Shown piece by piece: positions 9,348 through 17,821 of a DNA stretch of 64,000 bases (the stretch's first letter is position 1; every line of letters starts with the position of its first letter). The DNA comes from Agrobacterium salinitolerans (GTDB lineage: Bacteria; Pseudomonadota; Alphaproteobacteria; Rhizobiales; Rhizobiaceae), in NCBI RefSeq assembly GCF_002008225.1, contig NZ_MRDH01000025.1, positions 1-64,000 of the forward strand, written 5' to 3'. A model generated the notes under the pieces. It did not search any database. It was not told the origin of the DNA and saw only the letters and a list, made by a program, of their open reading frames with translations. The translations under genes and the position numbers were made by a program.

Positions 9348-10013
9348 TCACTTGCCTTCATTCTTGATATTGGATGCAGCGATACGTGCCCGTACCTGCC
9401 CCGAAAATGTAATTGTTTTGCCATTATCGGCGATGTCAATCGATTGCGCAACAATCGAGCCGTCGTTTGTTTTGATCGAAACCGGCTCTTTGCTGCTCAT
9501 TTTTCCGGCCTTCAGATCGACATCCGCAGACTGGAACTTCGCTTGTATGCCATTGCTGAGATTGATGTCAAAAGGCGCAGTCATCTTCAGCGTGTTGGTC
9601 GCCCGGTCGAAAATGCCTTCCTGGGCGATCACCTGCGCAACACTGTCGTTTACCGGCACTGCCGCCAGAACCTTTTCAAGCGTCATGAGATTGGGGTTGG
9701 CGATGTCCTGCAACGCACGGTCGGCGTTCATGGAATAATCGATCCCCTTCTCGTTGCGACCGGCGACAGCAGGCTTTTCCATCACGATCTTGCCGTCTTC
9801 AATTCGTGCGCTCTCAAGAGAGACCTCGTCGGGGGCCCAGGTTCGGATAACCGAAACCGCGATGAAGGCGAGCGAAATGATTGCCGCGCCGAGCGGCAGA
9901 ATGATCTTCAGCCGCTTCACGCGCGTGGAATGCCGCAGCGCGGTGTCATAGGCGCCGTTCTGGTCATTGCGCAGCGAAAATGCTGGCGCGGGTTCGCGGA
10001 GTCTTTCGAGCAT
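9348..10013 (-). CDS. lptC: LPS export system protein LptC
   Basis: A 221-residue membrane-anchored protein. A single membrane segment lies at about residues 36-60 (LKIILPLGAAIISLAFIAVS), then a periplasmic LptC domain with the OstA-like repeat (ANTLKMTAPFDINLSNGIQAKF). It links the LptBFG transporter to the LptA bridge. First gene of the lptC-lptA-lptB run. A perfect 15-bp palindrome lies 26 bases upstream of its start. Confidence 0.88.
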   Translation of the reverse strand: MLERLREPAPAFSLRNDQNGAYDTALRHSTRVKRLKIILPLGAAIISLAFIAVSVIRTWAPDEVSLESARIEDGKIVMEKPAVAGRNEKGIDYSMNADRALQDIANPNLMTLEKVLAAVPVNDSVAQVIAQEGIFDRATNTLKMTAPFDINLSNGIQAKFQSADVDLKAGKMSSKEPVSIKTNDGSIVAQSIDIADNGKTITFSGQVRARIAASNIKNEGK

Positions 10014-10039
10014 AAGAGCGGGTCCGGAATGCCTCTAGG

Positions 10040-10054
10040 GCGCCATAATGGCGC
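10040..10054. repeat. 15-bp palindrome ahead of lptC
   Basis: GCGCCAT-A-ATGGCGC is a perfect inverted repeat with 7-bp arms and a single central base, 26 bases upstream of the lptC start in the gap shared with the divergent peptidase gene. It could be an operator or just a leader hairpin. No factor is recognised. Confidence 0.4.
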
Positions 10055-10247
10055 ATCATCGAAGCTTGTGTCTCTATCTAAATGTCTTTGGCATGTGTGC
10101 TTTGTCCTGCCAATATGGTTTTTGTCTGGATAGGTGCAAGGGAAATGCGAATTTTATCTTAATTCTGGTTTCCTTATTGTTTCCTTGCGGCTTCGCGTTA
10201 GAAGAACCATATGGCCTGAAGCGCAAAAGCGGATGACAGGGGTTTTT

Positions 10248-11201
10248 ATGGACAACATGGCGATAGCGGATCGCAGGCGGTTGCGCCGCAAGCTGAGTTT
10301 CTGGCGGATTGCCGCCGTTCTGCTGCTTGTCGCCGGCGCTTTCGGTCTTTACCGGTTTTCATGGGATGGACCGCAGCAAAGTGCGAAGCCTCATATTGCC
10401 CGCGTCGAGGTTTCCGGCCTGATCACCGACAATAGCGAACTGCTCGAGCGGCTCGACAAGATCGCAAGGAGCGAGAATGTCAAAGGGCTGATCGTGTCGA
10501 TTTCCTCGCCAGGCGGCACCACCTATGGCGGGGAGCGCATCTTCAAGGCTATCAGAGGTGTGGCCGAAAAGAAGCCGGTTGTGTCCGATGTCCGCACGCT
10601 TGCCGCTTCCGCCGGTTATATGATCGCATCGGCAGGCGATGTCATCATTGCCGGTGAAACCTCGATCACCGGCTCGATCGGGGTGATTTTCCAATACCCC
10701 CAGATCGGCCAGCTGATGGACAAGCTCGGCGTCTCGCTGCAGGAAATCAAGTCGTCACCGATGAAGGCCGAGCCTTCGCCTTTCCATGAGGCGCCCGAAG
10801 AGGCAAAGACCATGATCCGCGCCATGGTGATGGACAGCTACGGCTGGTTTGTCGATCTCGTTGCCGACCGTCGCAAATTGCCGCGCGAGGACGTGCTGAA
10901 ACTGGCGGACGGTTCAATTTACACCGGCCGGCAGGCGCTTGCCAACAAGCTCGTCGATACGCTCGGCGGCGAAAAGGAAATTCGCAGCTATTTCGAGACA
11001 CGCGGTGTTGCCAAGGATTTACCGATCGTCGAATGGCGCGCGCCATCGTCCCGTTCGCCTTTTGCGCTTTTTAGTGTTGCGCAAATAGCGAAACTTCTGG
11101 GATATGATGATTTAATTCCCTTCGCAGGCCCCAGCCAGCTCGGTGCGGACAAGTTGTTTCTTGACGGTCTTGTTTCCGTTTGGCAGGTTGAGCCGCGTTA
11201 A
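10248..11201 (+). CDS. sppA: S49 family signal peptide peptidase (SppA-like)
   Basis: A 317-residue S49 serine peptidase. A membrane anchor covers about residues 18-38 ([17 protein letters not shown]), and the ClpP-like fold follows with [11 protein letters not shown], the nucleophile region [15 protein letters not shown] and SITGSIGVI. SppA enzymes degrade cleaved signal peptides in the inner membrane. It is the short single-domain form, not the duplicated E. coli form. ATG 10248 is preceded by AGGGG; an in-frame ATG at 10233 is an alternative. ihfB follows 26 bases later. Confidence 0.88.
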   Translation: MDNMAIADRRRLRRKLSFWRIAAVLLLVAGAFGLYRFSWDGPQQSAKPHIARVEVSGLITDNSELLERLDKIARSENVKGLIVSISSPGGTTYGGERIFKAIRGVAEKKPVVSDVRTLAASAGYMIASAGDVIIAGETSITGSIGVIFQYPQIGQLMDKLGVSLQEIKSSPMKAEPSPFHEAPEEAKTMIRAMVMDSYGWFVDLVADRRKLPREDVLKLADGSIYTGRQALANKLVDTLGGEKEIRSYFETRGVAKDLPIVEWRAPSSRSPFALFSVAQIAKLLGYDDLIPFAGPSQLGADKLFLDGLVSVWQVEPR

Positions 11202-11227
11202 AAATCCAATTCTTTCAGGGGGCAACC

Positions 11228-11530
11228 GTGATCAAGTCTGAACTGGTGCAGATCGTTGCTGCGCGTAACCCGCACCTTTATCACCGCGACGTGGAAAACA
11301 TCGTCAATGCGGTGCTGGATGAAATCACCGATGCCCTGGCGGCAGGAAATCGTGTCGAACTTCGTGGTTTCGGCGCATTTTCGGTGAAGAACCGTCCGTC
11401 CCGCTCGGGCCGGAACCCGCGTACGGGTGAGTCGGTTTTCGTCGAGGAAAAATGGGTGCCTTTCTTTAAAACGGGCAAGGAACTGCGCGAGCGCCTGAAC
11501 CCGGGTATGGGCGACGAAGAGGACGATTGA
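11228..11530 (+). CDS. ihfB: Integration host factor subunit beta
   Basis: A 100-residue HU/IHF protein starting with GTG ([21 protein letters not shown]) behind a strong CAGGGGG site. The DNA-bending arm carries [12 protein letters not shown], with the intercalating proline in RNPRTGE, and the GFGAFSVK turn is intact. The IHF heterodimer bends DNA at sigma-54 promoters among other sites. ihfB follows an S49 peptidase and precedes a LapA-domain gene, echoing a common proteobacterial arrangement. Confidence 0.95.
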   Translation: MIKSELVQIVAARNPHLYHRDVENIVNAVLDEITDALAAGNRVELRGFGAFSVKNRPSRSGRNPRTGESVFVEEKWVPFFKTGKELRERLNPGMGDEEDD

Positions 11531-11596
11531 TCGTTCTTGACGCCGGGCGACTGAAGAGGAGCCTGCGAAACGCCCGCAGCGATGGAGTATTGTCGG

Positions 11597-11938
11597 ATGT
11601 CGAAAAAAATCATCAACCTCATCATCCTGCTTCCACTGGCGATCATCCTCGTCATCCTTTGCGTGGCCAATCGTCAGTCGGTAACCCTGGCGCTCAATCC
11701 GTTCCGGCCGGAAGACGGCGTTCTGTCCTTCACCGCGCCGTTTTTTGTTTTCCTGTTTCTGGCGGTCATTTTTGGCGTTCTCATGGGCTCGGCGGCCACA
11801 TGGTTTGCGCAGGGCAAACATCGCAAACGTGCCCGTATCGAAGCAAAAGAGGCCGTTCGCTGGCACGATGAGGCGAACCGCCAGAAGGCGGCCACCACAG
11901 GGCAACTGCCGCATGCGGGACAACTCCCGGCAAAGTGA
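11597..11938 (+). CDS. LapA-domain inner membrane protein
   Basis: 113 residues. Two membrane helices (about residues 5-22 and 43-65) are joined by a short loop containing VANRQSVTLALNPF, then a basic, probably coiled cytoplasmic tail (QGKHRKRARIEAKEAVRWHDEANRQ). This layout matches the LapA (DUF1049) family, whose E. coli member works with LapB in controlling LPS synthesis; no lapB is seen here. ATG 11597 is chosen because the helix follows directly; an in-frame ATG at 11582 is possible. Confidence 0.8.
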   Translation: MSKKIINLIILLPLAIILVILCVANRQSVTLALNPFRPEDGVLSFTAPFFVFLFLAVIFGVLMGSAATWFAQGKHRKRARIEAKEAVRWHDEANRQKAATTGQLPHAGQLPAK

Positions 11939-12031
11939 TGGTGCCGACAGTCGCTGCGGCTCTAGTCGAGCGGCGTGCGGAATGCTATTTGCTGGCGCAA
12001 TAAGACGCGGGCAGAAGCGGAAAGATTTCCA

Positions 12032-13165
12032 TTGAAGAAAAAAGATAGCCGGCCGGGCAATCGTGCGCGTGCCGGGAGCGAAAAAAAACAGGTCCATGCC
12101 GCAAAGCCGGCGCGGCGCACGGATACGGCGCCGAAGAAGCGCGAGCCGGACGCAGTCCGTAGCGTGCCGAAACCTGCGCCAAGGGAAAAGGCCATTCCGG
12201 TGGCGGCCGTTGAACAGGTGCCCGCGCGGCCCCTCAAGCATCGCACCGGTGAACTGCCAGCGGAACAGGTTCCTGTCATTCTGGAATCGAGCGGCGCGGG
12301 TGATTTTCACCTGATCGACAGCGGTAACGGCCTGAAGCTCGAACAATATGGCGATTACCGCATCGTTCGCCCCGAGGCGCAGGCTCTCTGGAAGCCTTCG
12401 ATCCCGGACCGCGTATGGCAGAATGCCGATGCTGTCTTTACCGGCGATACGGATGAGGATGGCATGGGCCGCTGGCGCTTCCCGAAGGCGGCGCTCGGCG
12501 AAACCTGGCCCCTTTCCCTGCTTGGTATCGAATTTCTCGGCCGCTTCACGGCCTTTCGTCATGTCGGCGTCTTTCCGGAACAGATCGTGCATTGGGAATG
12601 GCTGAAACATGCCGTCGAAACGGCCGATCGCCCGCTGAAAGTGCTGAACCTCTTCGGTTATACCGGCGTCGCGTCGCTGGTCGCGGCGGCCGCAGGCGCT
12701 GAAGTCACCCATGTCGATGCTTCCAAGAAGGCGATTGGCTGGGCCAAGGAAAATCAGGCGCTTGCCGGGCTCGAGCAGGCGCCGATCCGCTGGATTTGTG
12801 AAGACGCGATGAAGTTCATCCAGCGTGAGGAACGCCGGGGCAGCAGCTACGACATCATCCTCACCGACCCGCCGAAATTCGGCCGCGGCACCCATGGCGA
12901 GGTCTGGCAATTATTCGACCATCTGCCGCTGATGCTGGATATCTGCCGCGAAATCCTGTCGCCCAAGGCGCTCGGCCTTGTGCTGACGGCCTATTCGATC
13001 AGGGCCAGCTTCTATTCGATGCATGAGCTGATGCGTGAAACCATGCGCGGCGCCGGCGGTGTCGTCGCGTCCGGCGAGCTCGTCATTCGCGAGGCCGGGC
13101 TTGATGGCAAGACGCCGGGCCGTGTGCTGTCGACATCGCTGTTCAGCCGCTGGGAGCCGAAATGA
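12032..13165 (+). CDS. Class I SAM-dependent rRNA methyltransferase (RlmI-like)
   Basis: About 377 residues from a TTG at 12032. A GTG at 11975 gives 396, and neither start is strongly supported. The first 80 residues are basic and low in complexity. The catalytic part has motif I (VLNLFGYTGVASLVAAAAGA) and motif IV (LTDPPKFGRG), typical of the COG1092/RlmI-RlmK group that methylates cytosine or guanine in 23S rRNA. The exact target cannot be told from sequence. It overlaps the next RNA methyltransferase by 4 bases. Confidence 0.8.
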   Translation: MKKKDSRPGNRARAGSEKKQVHAAKPARRTDTAPKKREPDAVRSVPKPAPREKAIPVAAVEQVPARPLKHRTGELPAEQVPVILESSGAGDFHLIDSGNGLKLEQYGDYRIVRPEAQALWKPSIPDRVWQNADAVFTGDTDEDGMGRWRFPKAALGETWPLSLLGIEFLGRFTAFRHVGVFPEQIVHWEWLKHAVETADRPLKVLNLFGYTGVASLVAAAAGAEVTHVDASKKAIGWAKENQALAGLEQAPIRWICEDAMKFIQREERRGSSYDIILTDPPKFGRGTHGEVWQLFDHLPLMLDICREILSPKALGLVLTAYSIRASFYSMHELMRETMRGAGGVVASGELVIREAGLDGKTPGRVLSTSLFSRWEPK

Positions 13166-14022
13166 TGAAAGATATGCGCGAAAATACCACGCGCCGGGTT
13201 GGCCAGGTCAAGGAAGTGACCAGCCTTGCCAATCCCATCATCAAGGACATCAAGGCGCTCACACAGAAAAAGGGTAGGGAAGAGACCGGCACCTTCATGG
13301 CAGAAGGCCTGAAGCTGGTCATTGACGCGCTCGAACTGGGCTGGACGATCAAGACGCTGGTTTACGCAAAGGCCGCCAAGGGCAAGCCGCTGGTGGAGCA
13401 GGCGGCGGTCAAAACGGTCGCGTCGGGCGGACTGGTTCTCGAAGTCAGTGAAAAGGTAATCGCCTCGATCACCCGCCGCGACAATCCGCAGATGGTCGTC
13501 GGTATTTTTGAACAGAAATGGAAACCGCTGAAGGAGATCCGCCCGGAAAAGGGCGAGACCTACATCGCGCTCGACCGGGTTCGCGATCCCGGCAATCTGG
13601 GCACCATCATCCGCACTGCCGATGCGGCGGGTGCTTCGGGCGTCATTCTTGTCGGCGACTGCACCGATCCGTTTTCGCTGGAAACGGTGCGCGCCACCAT
13701 GGGGTCGGTCTTCGCCACGCCCGTCGCCCGCGCTTCGGCCGAGGAATTCCTGTCCTGGAAAAAATCGGCGCAGGTCAGCGTCGTAGCCACCCATCTGGCC
13801 GGTTCGGTGGACTATCGAAAGATCGACTACGCCGGAAAGCCGGTCGTGCTCTTGATGGGCAACGAACAATCCGGCCTGCCGCCGGAACTCGCCGGCAAGG
13901 CCGACCAGTTGGCGCGCATTCCCCAGCAGGGCCGCGCCGACAGCCTCAATCTCGCCATCGCAACCGCCGTCATGCTGTTTGAGGCGCGGCGACATCTCCT
14001 CCAACTCGCACCGGTGACGTAA
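13162..14022 (+). CDS. TrmH/SpoU family RNA methyltransferase
   Basis: 286 residues. An N-terminal substrate-binding domain ([20 protein letters not shown]) is followed by a SPOUT knot with the three family motifs: [34 protein letters not shown] and [19 protein letters not shown]. Members 2'-O-methylate ribose in rRNA or tRNA; the site is not predictable here. The start overlaps the upstream methyltransferase stop by 4 bases and its stop overlaps lspA by 1 base, so the three are probably one transcript. Confidence 0.9.
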   Translation: MMKDMRENTTRRVGQVKEVTSLANPIIKDIKALTQKKGREETGTFMAEGLKLVIDALELGWTIKTLVYAKAAKGKPLVEQAAVKTVASGGLVLEVSEKVIASITRRDNPQMVVGIFEQKWKPLKEIRPEKGETYIALDRVRDPGNLGTIIRTADAAGASGVILVGDCTDPFSLETVRATMGSVFATPVARASAEEFLSWKKSAQVSVVATHLAGSVDYRKIDYAGKPVVLLMGNEQSGLPPELAGKADQLARIPQQGRADSLNLAIATAVMLFEARRHLLQLAPVT

Positions 14023-14510
14023 TGGCCAAAGCGGCATTGTTCTCGAAAATCGGCCCGGCTTTCGCGTTGATCGCCGCCGCGCTGGTGCTGGACCAGATCG
14101 TCAAGCAGCTGGTCGAAGCCTATCTGCCGCTGCAGGAGATGGTTCCCGTTGTCCCGTTCCTGGCGCTTTATCGCACCTACAATCTCGGCGTGGCCTTTTC
14201 GATGCTGGAGGACATGCACGGCTGGTTCATCGTCAGCATGCGGCTCGTCATCGTGGTCTTCGTCTTGTGGCTGTGGCGAAAGACGGCGGAGGACCGTACC
14301 TTTGCCCATCTCGGTTTCGCCTTCATCATCGCAGGTGCTGCCGGCAATCTGCTCGACCGTTTTTTTTACGGCCATGTCATCGACTATATCCTGTTCCACA
14401 CGCAGACATGGTCTTTCGCAGTCTTCAATCTGGCTGACAGTTTCATAACCATCGGCGCAGCCTGCGTCATTCTCGACGAGTTTTTGCACGCCCGGACGGC
14501 TAAAAAGTAA
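14022..14510 (+). CDS. lspA: Lipoprotein signal peptidase
   Basis: A 162-residue signal peptidase II with four membrane helices. The catalytic aspartates are Asp121 ([13 protein letters not shown]) and Asp139 (FNLADS). It cleaves prolipoproteins after diacylglyceryl transfer at the inner membrane. lnt, which completes lipoprotein maturation, is 21 kb away in this window; lgt is absent. ATG overlaps the previous stop (TAATG). Confidence 0.96.
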   Translation: MAKAALFSKIGPAFALIAAALVLDQIVKQLVEAYLPLQEMVPVVPFLALYRTYNLGVAFSMLEDMHGWFIVSMRLVIVVFVLWLWRKTAEDRTFAHLGFAFIIAGAAGNLLDRFFYGHVIDYILFHTQTWSFAVFNLADSFITIGAACVILDEFLHARTAKK

Positions 14511-14565
14511 AATTTTAGGGTTTCAGCCAAACATATCAAAACCGCTGCCGTGGTAGCGGTTGCCT

Positions 14566-16812
14566 ATGAGCAAACTGACAAGACTTCGTCAAAAAGTTTC
14601 AGATGAGCTGGGCCTGGCCGCGACGGCGGCGCAGCCGGCGGATCGTGTCGAGGCAATAACGCGCCATGCGGATGAAGAACATGCGCCCGATGCCAGATCG
14701 ATCGCATTCTATGTCGCCGTGTCGTTATCGCTCGGGGCTTTTTCCGCCGCCTTGATTGCGCTTGCCATGCCTTACGCGGTTACCGTCGCGCTGGCGACCT
14801 TGTTTGGCGCCGTGCTCGTCGGCGTCCTGCTCTACGCGCTCTTCGGCGAACCTTCCCGGCATCCCCCTGCGCTGGATGAAGGATCCGATCTCCGGCTGAG
14901 ACAAGCGCAAAACCGCTCGCTGATTGCCGAAATGCAGGAATTCATGGGTGATATCGTCGTGGTCCGCGACATGAACCGGCGCATTGTCGAGGCGAACGGG
15001 GTCTTTCGGGAAATCACCGGCTGCGCCGCGCCCGAAGGGCTCAGCTGCGAGGAAATCGGCATCGCTTTCCGTCCGGGCGACAAGATCCATGCCTATGATG
15101 TGGAGATCGCGACCCCGTTCGGCCAGCGCATCTTTTCCTGGCATGATGTCGTGACCCGCGATCTGGCAAGCAGCCGTCTTCTCATCAGCAGCATTGCCCG
15201 GGATGTGACCGAGGAGCGGCTTGCGCTGGCCGAAAGGGAAGACGCCAGGCTGCGCGCCGAACAGGCCGATGCTGAAAAAGCGCGGCTGCTTGCAACGGTA
15301 AGCCATGAAATCCGCCTGCCGCTTTCCGGTATGCTGGGCATGAACCATCTTCTGTCGAAGACGAGGCTCAACGAAGAGCAGCGAAATTATCTCGATGGCA
15401 TGCGCCAATCCGGCCAGTCGCTGGTGCAGCTTGTCGAGGATCTTCTGGATTATTCGACCATGGAGGCCGGCCGCTTCAGGCTCAATCCGCGCGCGGAAAA
15501 CCTGCGCCGGCTGATCGAGAGCATCGTCGAGATGCTGGCCCATCGCGCCCATGAAAAAGGCATAGAGATCACCTCTTTCGTCGCGCCGAATGTGCCTGAT
15601 CATCTCGATTTTGATCCGGCGAGGCTACGTCAGGTCCTCTTCAATCTCCTCGGCAATGCCGTCAAATTCACGCAGGAAGGCGGCGTCGTCATCCGGGCGC
15701 GCATGTCCGACGACGAGTTGCACATCACCGTCGAAGATACCGGCCCAGGCATGAGCCGGGCGGAACAGACCCGTATTTTCGGGGAATTCGAACAGGCAGG
15801 CCCTTTGTCGCAACGAAGCGCCGGTACGGGCCTCGGACTTGCGATCTCCGCCCGTATCGTGCGGGAATTCGGCGGCCGTCTCACGGTCTCGAGCCGCAAG
15901 GGCAAGGGCAGTACTTTCAAACTGGCGTTTCGCCCGGCGGGCGCCCCTGCCGAAATGGCGGATCCAGGACGGCGTCATTGTCTGCGGCATACAAATGTCC
16001 TGCTCATCGCACCAAAAGGCGTGGCGGCGGCGGTGACGATGGAGGCGATCGAGGCTTTCGGCGGTCGATGCACGCTCATTCATCAGCCTGAGGATTTGGA
16101 AGAACTGAGGAAGGGTTCTGCCACGCGGCCGGTCGAGCTTACCGATATCATCGTCGACCAGCGCAGTTCGCCGCTGTTCAGGGATGCCCTGAAAGATTGG
16201 CCGCAGCAGAATGTCCGCCGCACGCTGTTGGTCAGCCCCGAAGAGCGGCCGTCGACCATGCATGTGGCCTTCGATGCCTGGTTGATTCGGCCGTTGCGGG
16301 AAAAATCCCTGATCGACGTCCTGTGCGGTCGTCTGCGCGGCATTGAGCGGCGCGACGCCATAAACGACAACCACCCGGATGTGGGTTTTTCTTCGCGGGT
16401 GACGGAAGGGGGGAGCGGTATCGAGATACTCGTTGCCGAAGATGATGCCGTCAATCAGCGCATCATTCGCGTCGTTCTGGAAAAAGGCGGCTACATCGTC
16501 CGCGCTGTCGAGGACTTTGAAGCGTTGCGGCAATCTGTAGAGCCGGGGGCATCCCGCCTCCCCGATCTCATCGTGTCCGATCTCAACATGCCGGGCGGCG
16601 AGGGGCTCAATGTTCTTCCCGAACTTCTCCATACGCTGAAGGGCGAAAGAAATATTCCCGTCATCGTGCTCAGCGCAGATGCGAGTGACGCAACCGCCGA
16701 AATCCTGCTGAAGGCTGGTGTCGGCGCGGTTTTGGCCAAGCCTGCCGATCCGCGACGGCTGATTGAGGAAATTCGCCGCCTGGTGGGGGTGAAACGGCTG
16801 TCGCTGTCATAA
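14566..16812 (+). CDS. Hybrid sensor histidine kinase with pseudo-receiver and receiver
   Basis: 748 residues. Two membrane helices (about 46-68 and 72-93) leave almost no periplasmic sensor. A PAS domain (about 115-215) and a short coiled coil follow, then the HisKA box SHEIRLPL with His247, N box NLLGNAVKF, G boxes DTGPGM and GTGLGLAIS. Residues about 475-600 resemble a receiver but lack the acidic pair and the conserved lysine. The true C-terminal receiver (about 620-745) has VAEDDAVNQ, the phospho-acceptor Asp in VSDLNMPGG and the Lys in AKPAD. No response-regulator gene is adjacent; signal and output are unknown. ATG 14566 is chosen over an in-frame TTG two codons upstream. Confidence 0.9.
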   Translation: MSKLTRLRQKVSDELGLAATAAQPADRVEAITRHADEEHAPDARSIAFYVAVSLSLGAFSAALIALAMPYAVTVALATLFGAVLVGVLLYALFGEPSRHPPALDEGSDLRLRQAQNRSLIAEMQEFMGDIVVVRDMNRRIVEANGVFREITGCAAPEGLSCEEIGIAFRPGDKIHAYDVEIATPFGQRIFSWHDVVTRDLASSRLLISSIARDVTEERLALAEREDARLRAEQADAEKARLLATVSHEIRLPLSGMLGMNHLLSKTRLNEEQRNYLDGMRQSGQSLVQLVEDLLDYSTMEAGRFRLNPRAENLRRLIESIVEMLAHRAHEKGIEITSFVAPNVPDHLDFDPARLRQVLFNLLGNAVKFTQEGGVVIRARMSDDELHITVEDTGPGMSRAEQTRIFGEFEQAGPLSQRSAGTGLGLAISARIVREFGGRLTVSSRKGKGSTFKLAFRPAGAPAEMADPGRRHCLRHTNVLLIAPKGVAAAVTMEAIEAFGGRCTLIHQPEDLEELRKGSATRPVELTDIIVDQRSSPLFRDALKDWPQQNVRRTLLVSPEERPSTMHVAFDAWLIRPLREKSLIDVLCGRLRGIERRDAINDNHPDVGFSSRVTEGGSGIEILVAEDDAVNQRIIRVVLEKGGYIVRAVEDFEALRQSVEPGASRLPDLIVSDLNMPGGEGLNVLPELLHTLKGERNIPVIVLSADASDATAEILLKAGVGAVLAKPADPRRLIEEIRRLVGVKRLSLS

Positions 16813-16838
16813 CTTGACAGACTCGCACTGGCGGCGTT

Positions 16839-16856
16839 TTGTCACTATTCTGTCGT
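16839..16856 (+). promoter_or_regulatory. Candidate Pho box ahead of olsB
   Basis: TTGTCAC, TATT, CTGTCGT form an 11-base-period direct repeat, close to the rhizobial PhoB consensus CTGTCAT-N4-CTGTCAT (12 of 14 positions if Y/R variants are allowed). A further CTGTCAT stands at 16804-16810. A weak -10 (TTTATG) begins about 10 bases downstream, as expected for a PhoB-activated promoter. olsB starts at 16907. Confidence 0.5.
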
Positions 16857-16906
16857 CAATTAGTGATTTATGACAGGAAAATTGTTTGGTGGCGGAGCGA
16901 TTCCCC

Positions 16907-17788
16907 ATGGTTGCCGAAATCCTCAATCACGACATTTGTGAAAACAATGTTGTCATTAGCCCCCGTCCCGAGACAACTCAGGACAATGAGGGTCTTTTCG
17001 GCCGCATAGGCACGCTGGAAACGCGGCTCGCCAGAAATGAACGCGAAATCGATGCCGCGCAATCCGTGCGTTATCGGGTTTTCGTCGAGGAAATGAAGGC
17101 GCGGCTTCCCGCGGAAGCGATGCGCCGCGAGCGCGACATCGATGCGTGGGACAGCGTCTGCGACCATCTTCTCGTGCTCGACAAGGCGATTGAAGGCGAT
17201 AGTGAGGACCAGATCGTCGGCACCTATCGCCTGCTGCGGCAGGAAATCGCGCTTGCCAATAACGGTTTTTATTCCGCCAGCGAATTCGATATTGCCGGTC
17301 TCGTCGCGCGCCATCCCGGCAAGCGCTTCATGGAGCTTGGCCGTTCCTGCGTGCTGCCGGAATATCGCACCAAGCGCACCGTGGAACTTCTGTGGCAGGG
17401 CAACTGGGCCTATGCCGTCAAACACCGCATGGATGCCATGATCGGTTGCGCCTCCTTTCCCGGCGTGCAGCCGGAAGCCCACGCGCTTGCTTTGTCTTTC
17501 CTGCACCATAATTGTCTGGCCAAAGGCGAGTGGGAAGCTTTCGCCCTTCCCGAGCTTTATCGTGAGATGGACCTCGTGCCGGCAGAGGCGCTAAACGCCC
17601 GCAAGGCGCTGAACGCCATGCCGCCGCTGATCAAGGGCTATATGCGTCTCGGCGCCATGTTCGGCTCCGGCGCGGTCGTGGATCATGCCTTCAACACCAC
17701 GGATGTGCTCGTGGTCCTGCCGGTTTCGTCCATCGCCGGCCGTTACATCAGCTATTATGGCGGTGAGGCCGAACGCATCAACGGCTGA
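16907..17788 (+). CDS. olsB: Ornithine N-acyltransferase OlsB
   Basis: A 293-residue GNAT-fold acyltransferase that transfers a 3-hydroxyacyl chain from acyl carrier protein to the alpha-amino group of ornithine, making lyso-ornithine lipid. Diagnostic stretches are AAQSVRYRVFVEEMKARLP, VGTYRLLRQE and FMELGRSCVLPEYRTKRTVE. The partner OlsA is at 29794-30588, so both steps of ornithine-lipid synthesis are in the window but 12 kb apart. ATG 16907 has GGAG upstream; an in-frame TTG at 16886 is less likely. Family knowledge: in Sinorhizobium this lipid replaces phospholipid under phosphate starvation. Confidence 0.88.
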   Translation: MVAEILNHDICENNVVISPRPETTQDNEGLFGRIGTLETRLARNEREIDAAQSVRYRVFVEEMKARLPAEAMRRERDIDAWDSVCDHLLVLDKAIEGDSEDQIVGTYRLLRQEIALANNGFYSASEFDIAGLVARHPGKRFMELGRSCVLPEYRTKRTVELLWQGNWAYAVKHRMDAMIGCASFPGVQPEAHALALSFLHHNCLAKGEWEAFALPELYREMDLVPAEALNARKALNAMPPLIKGYMRLGAMFGSGAVVDHAFNTTDVLVVLPVSSIAGRYISYYGGEAERING

Positions 17789-17821
17789 CCGGGTTTTGAT
17801 CGAGACCTTCAGGATGTTCCT

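Noticed and set aside
11198-12910. 570-codon minus-strand open frame across ihfB and the methyltransferase
   Set aside because: It lies antisense to three well-supported genes, has no family features, and is the mirror reading typical of high-GC coding DNA.
16814-16842. Sigma-70 promoter for olsB using TTGACA at 16814
   Set aside because: The -35 is perfect but the base run 17 away (TTTTGT) is not a credible -10; the Pho-box arrangement explains the region better.
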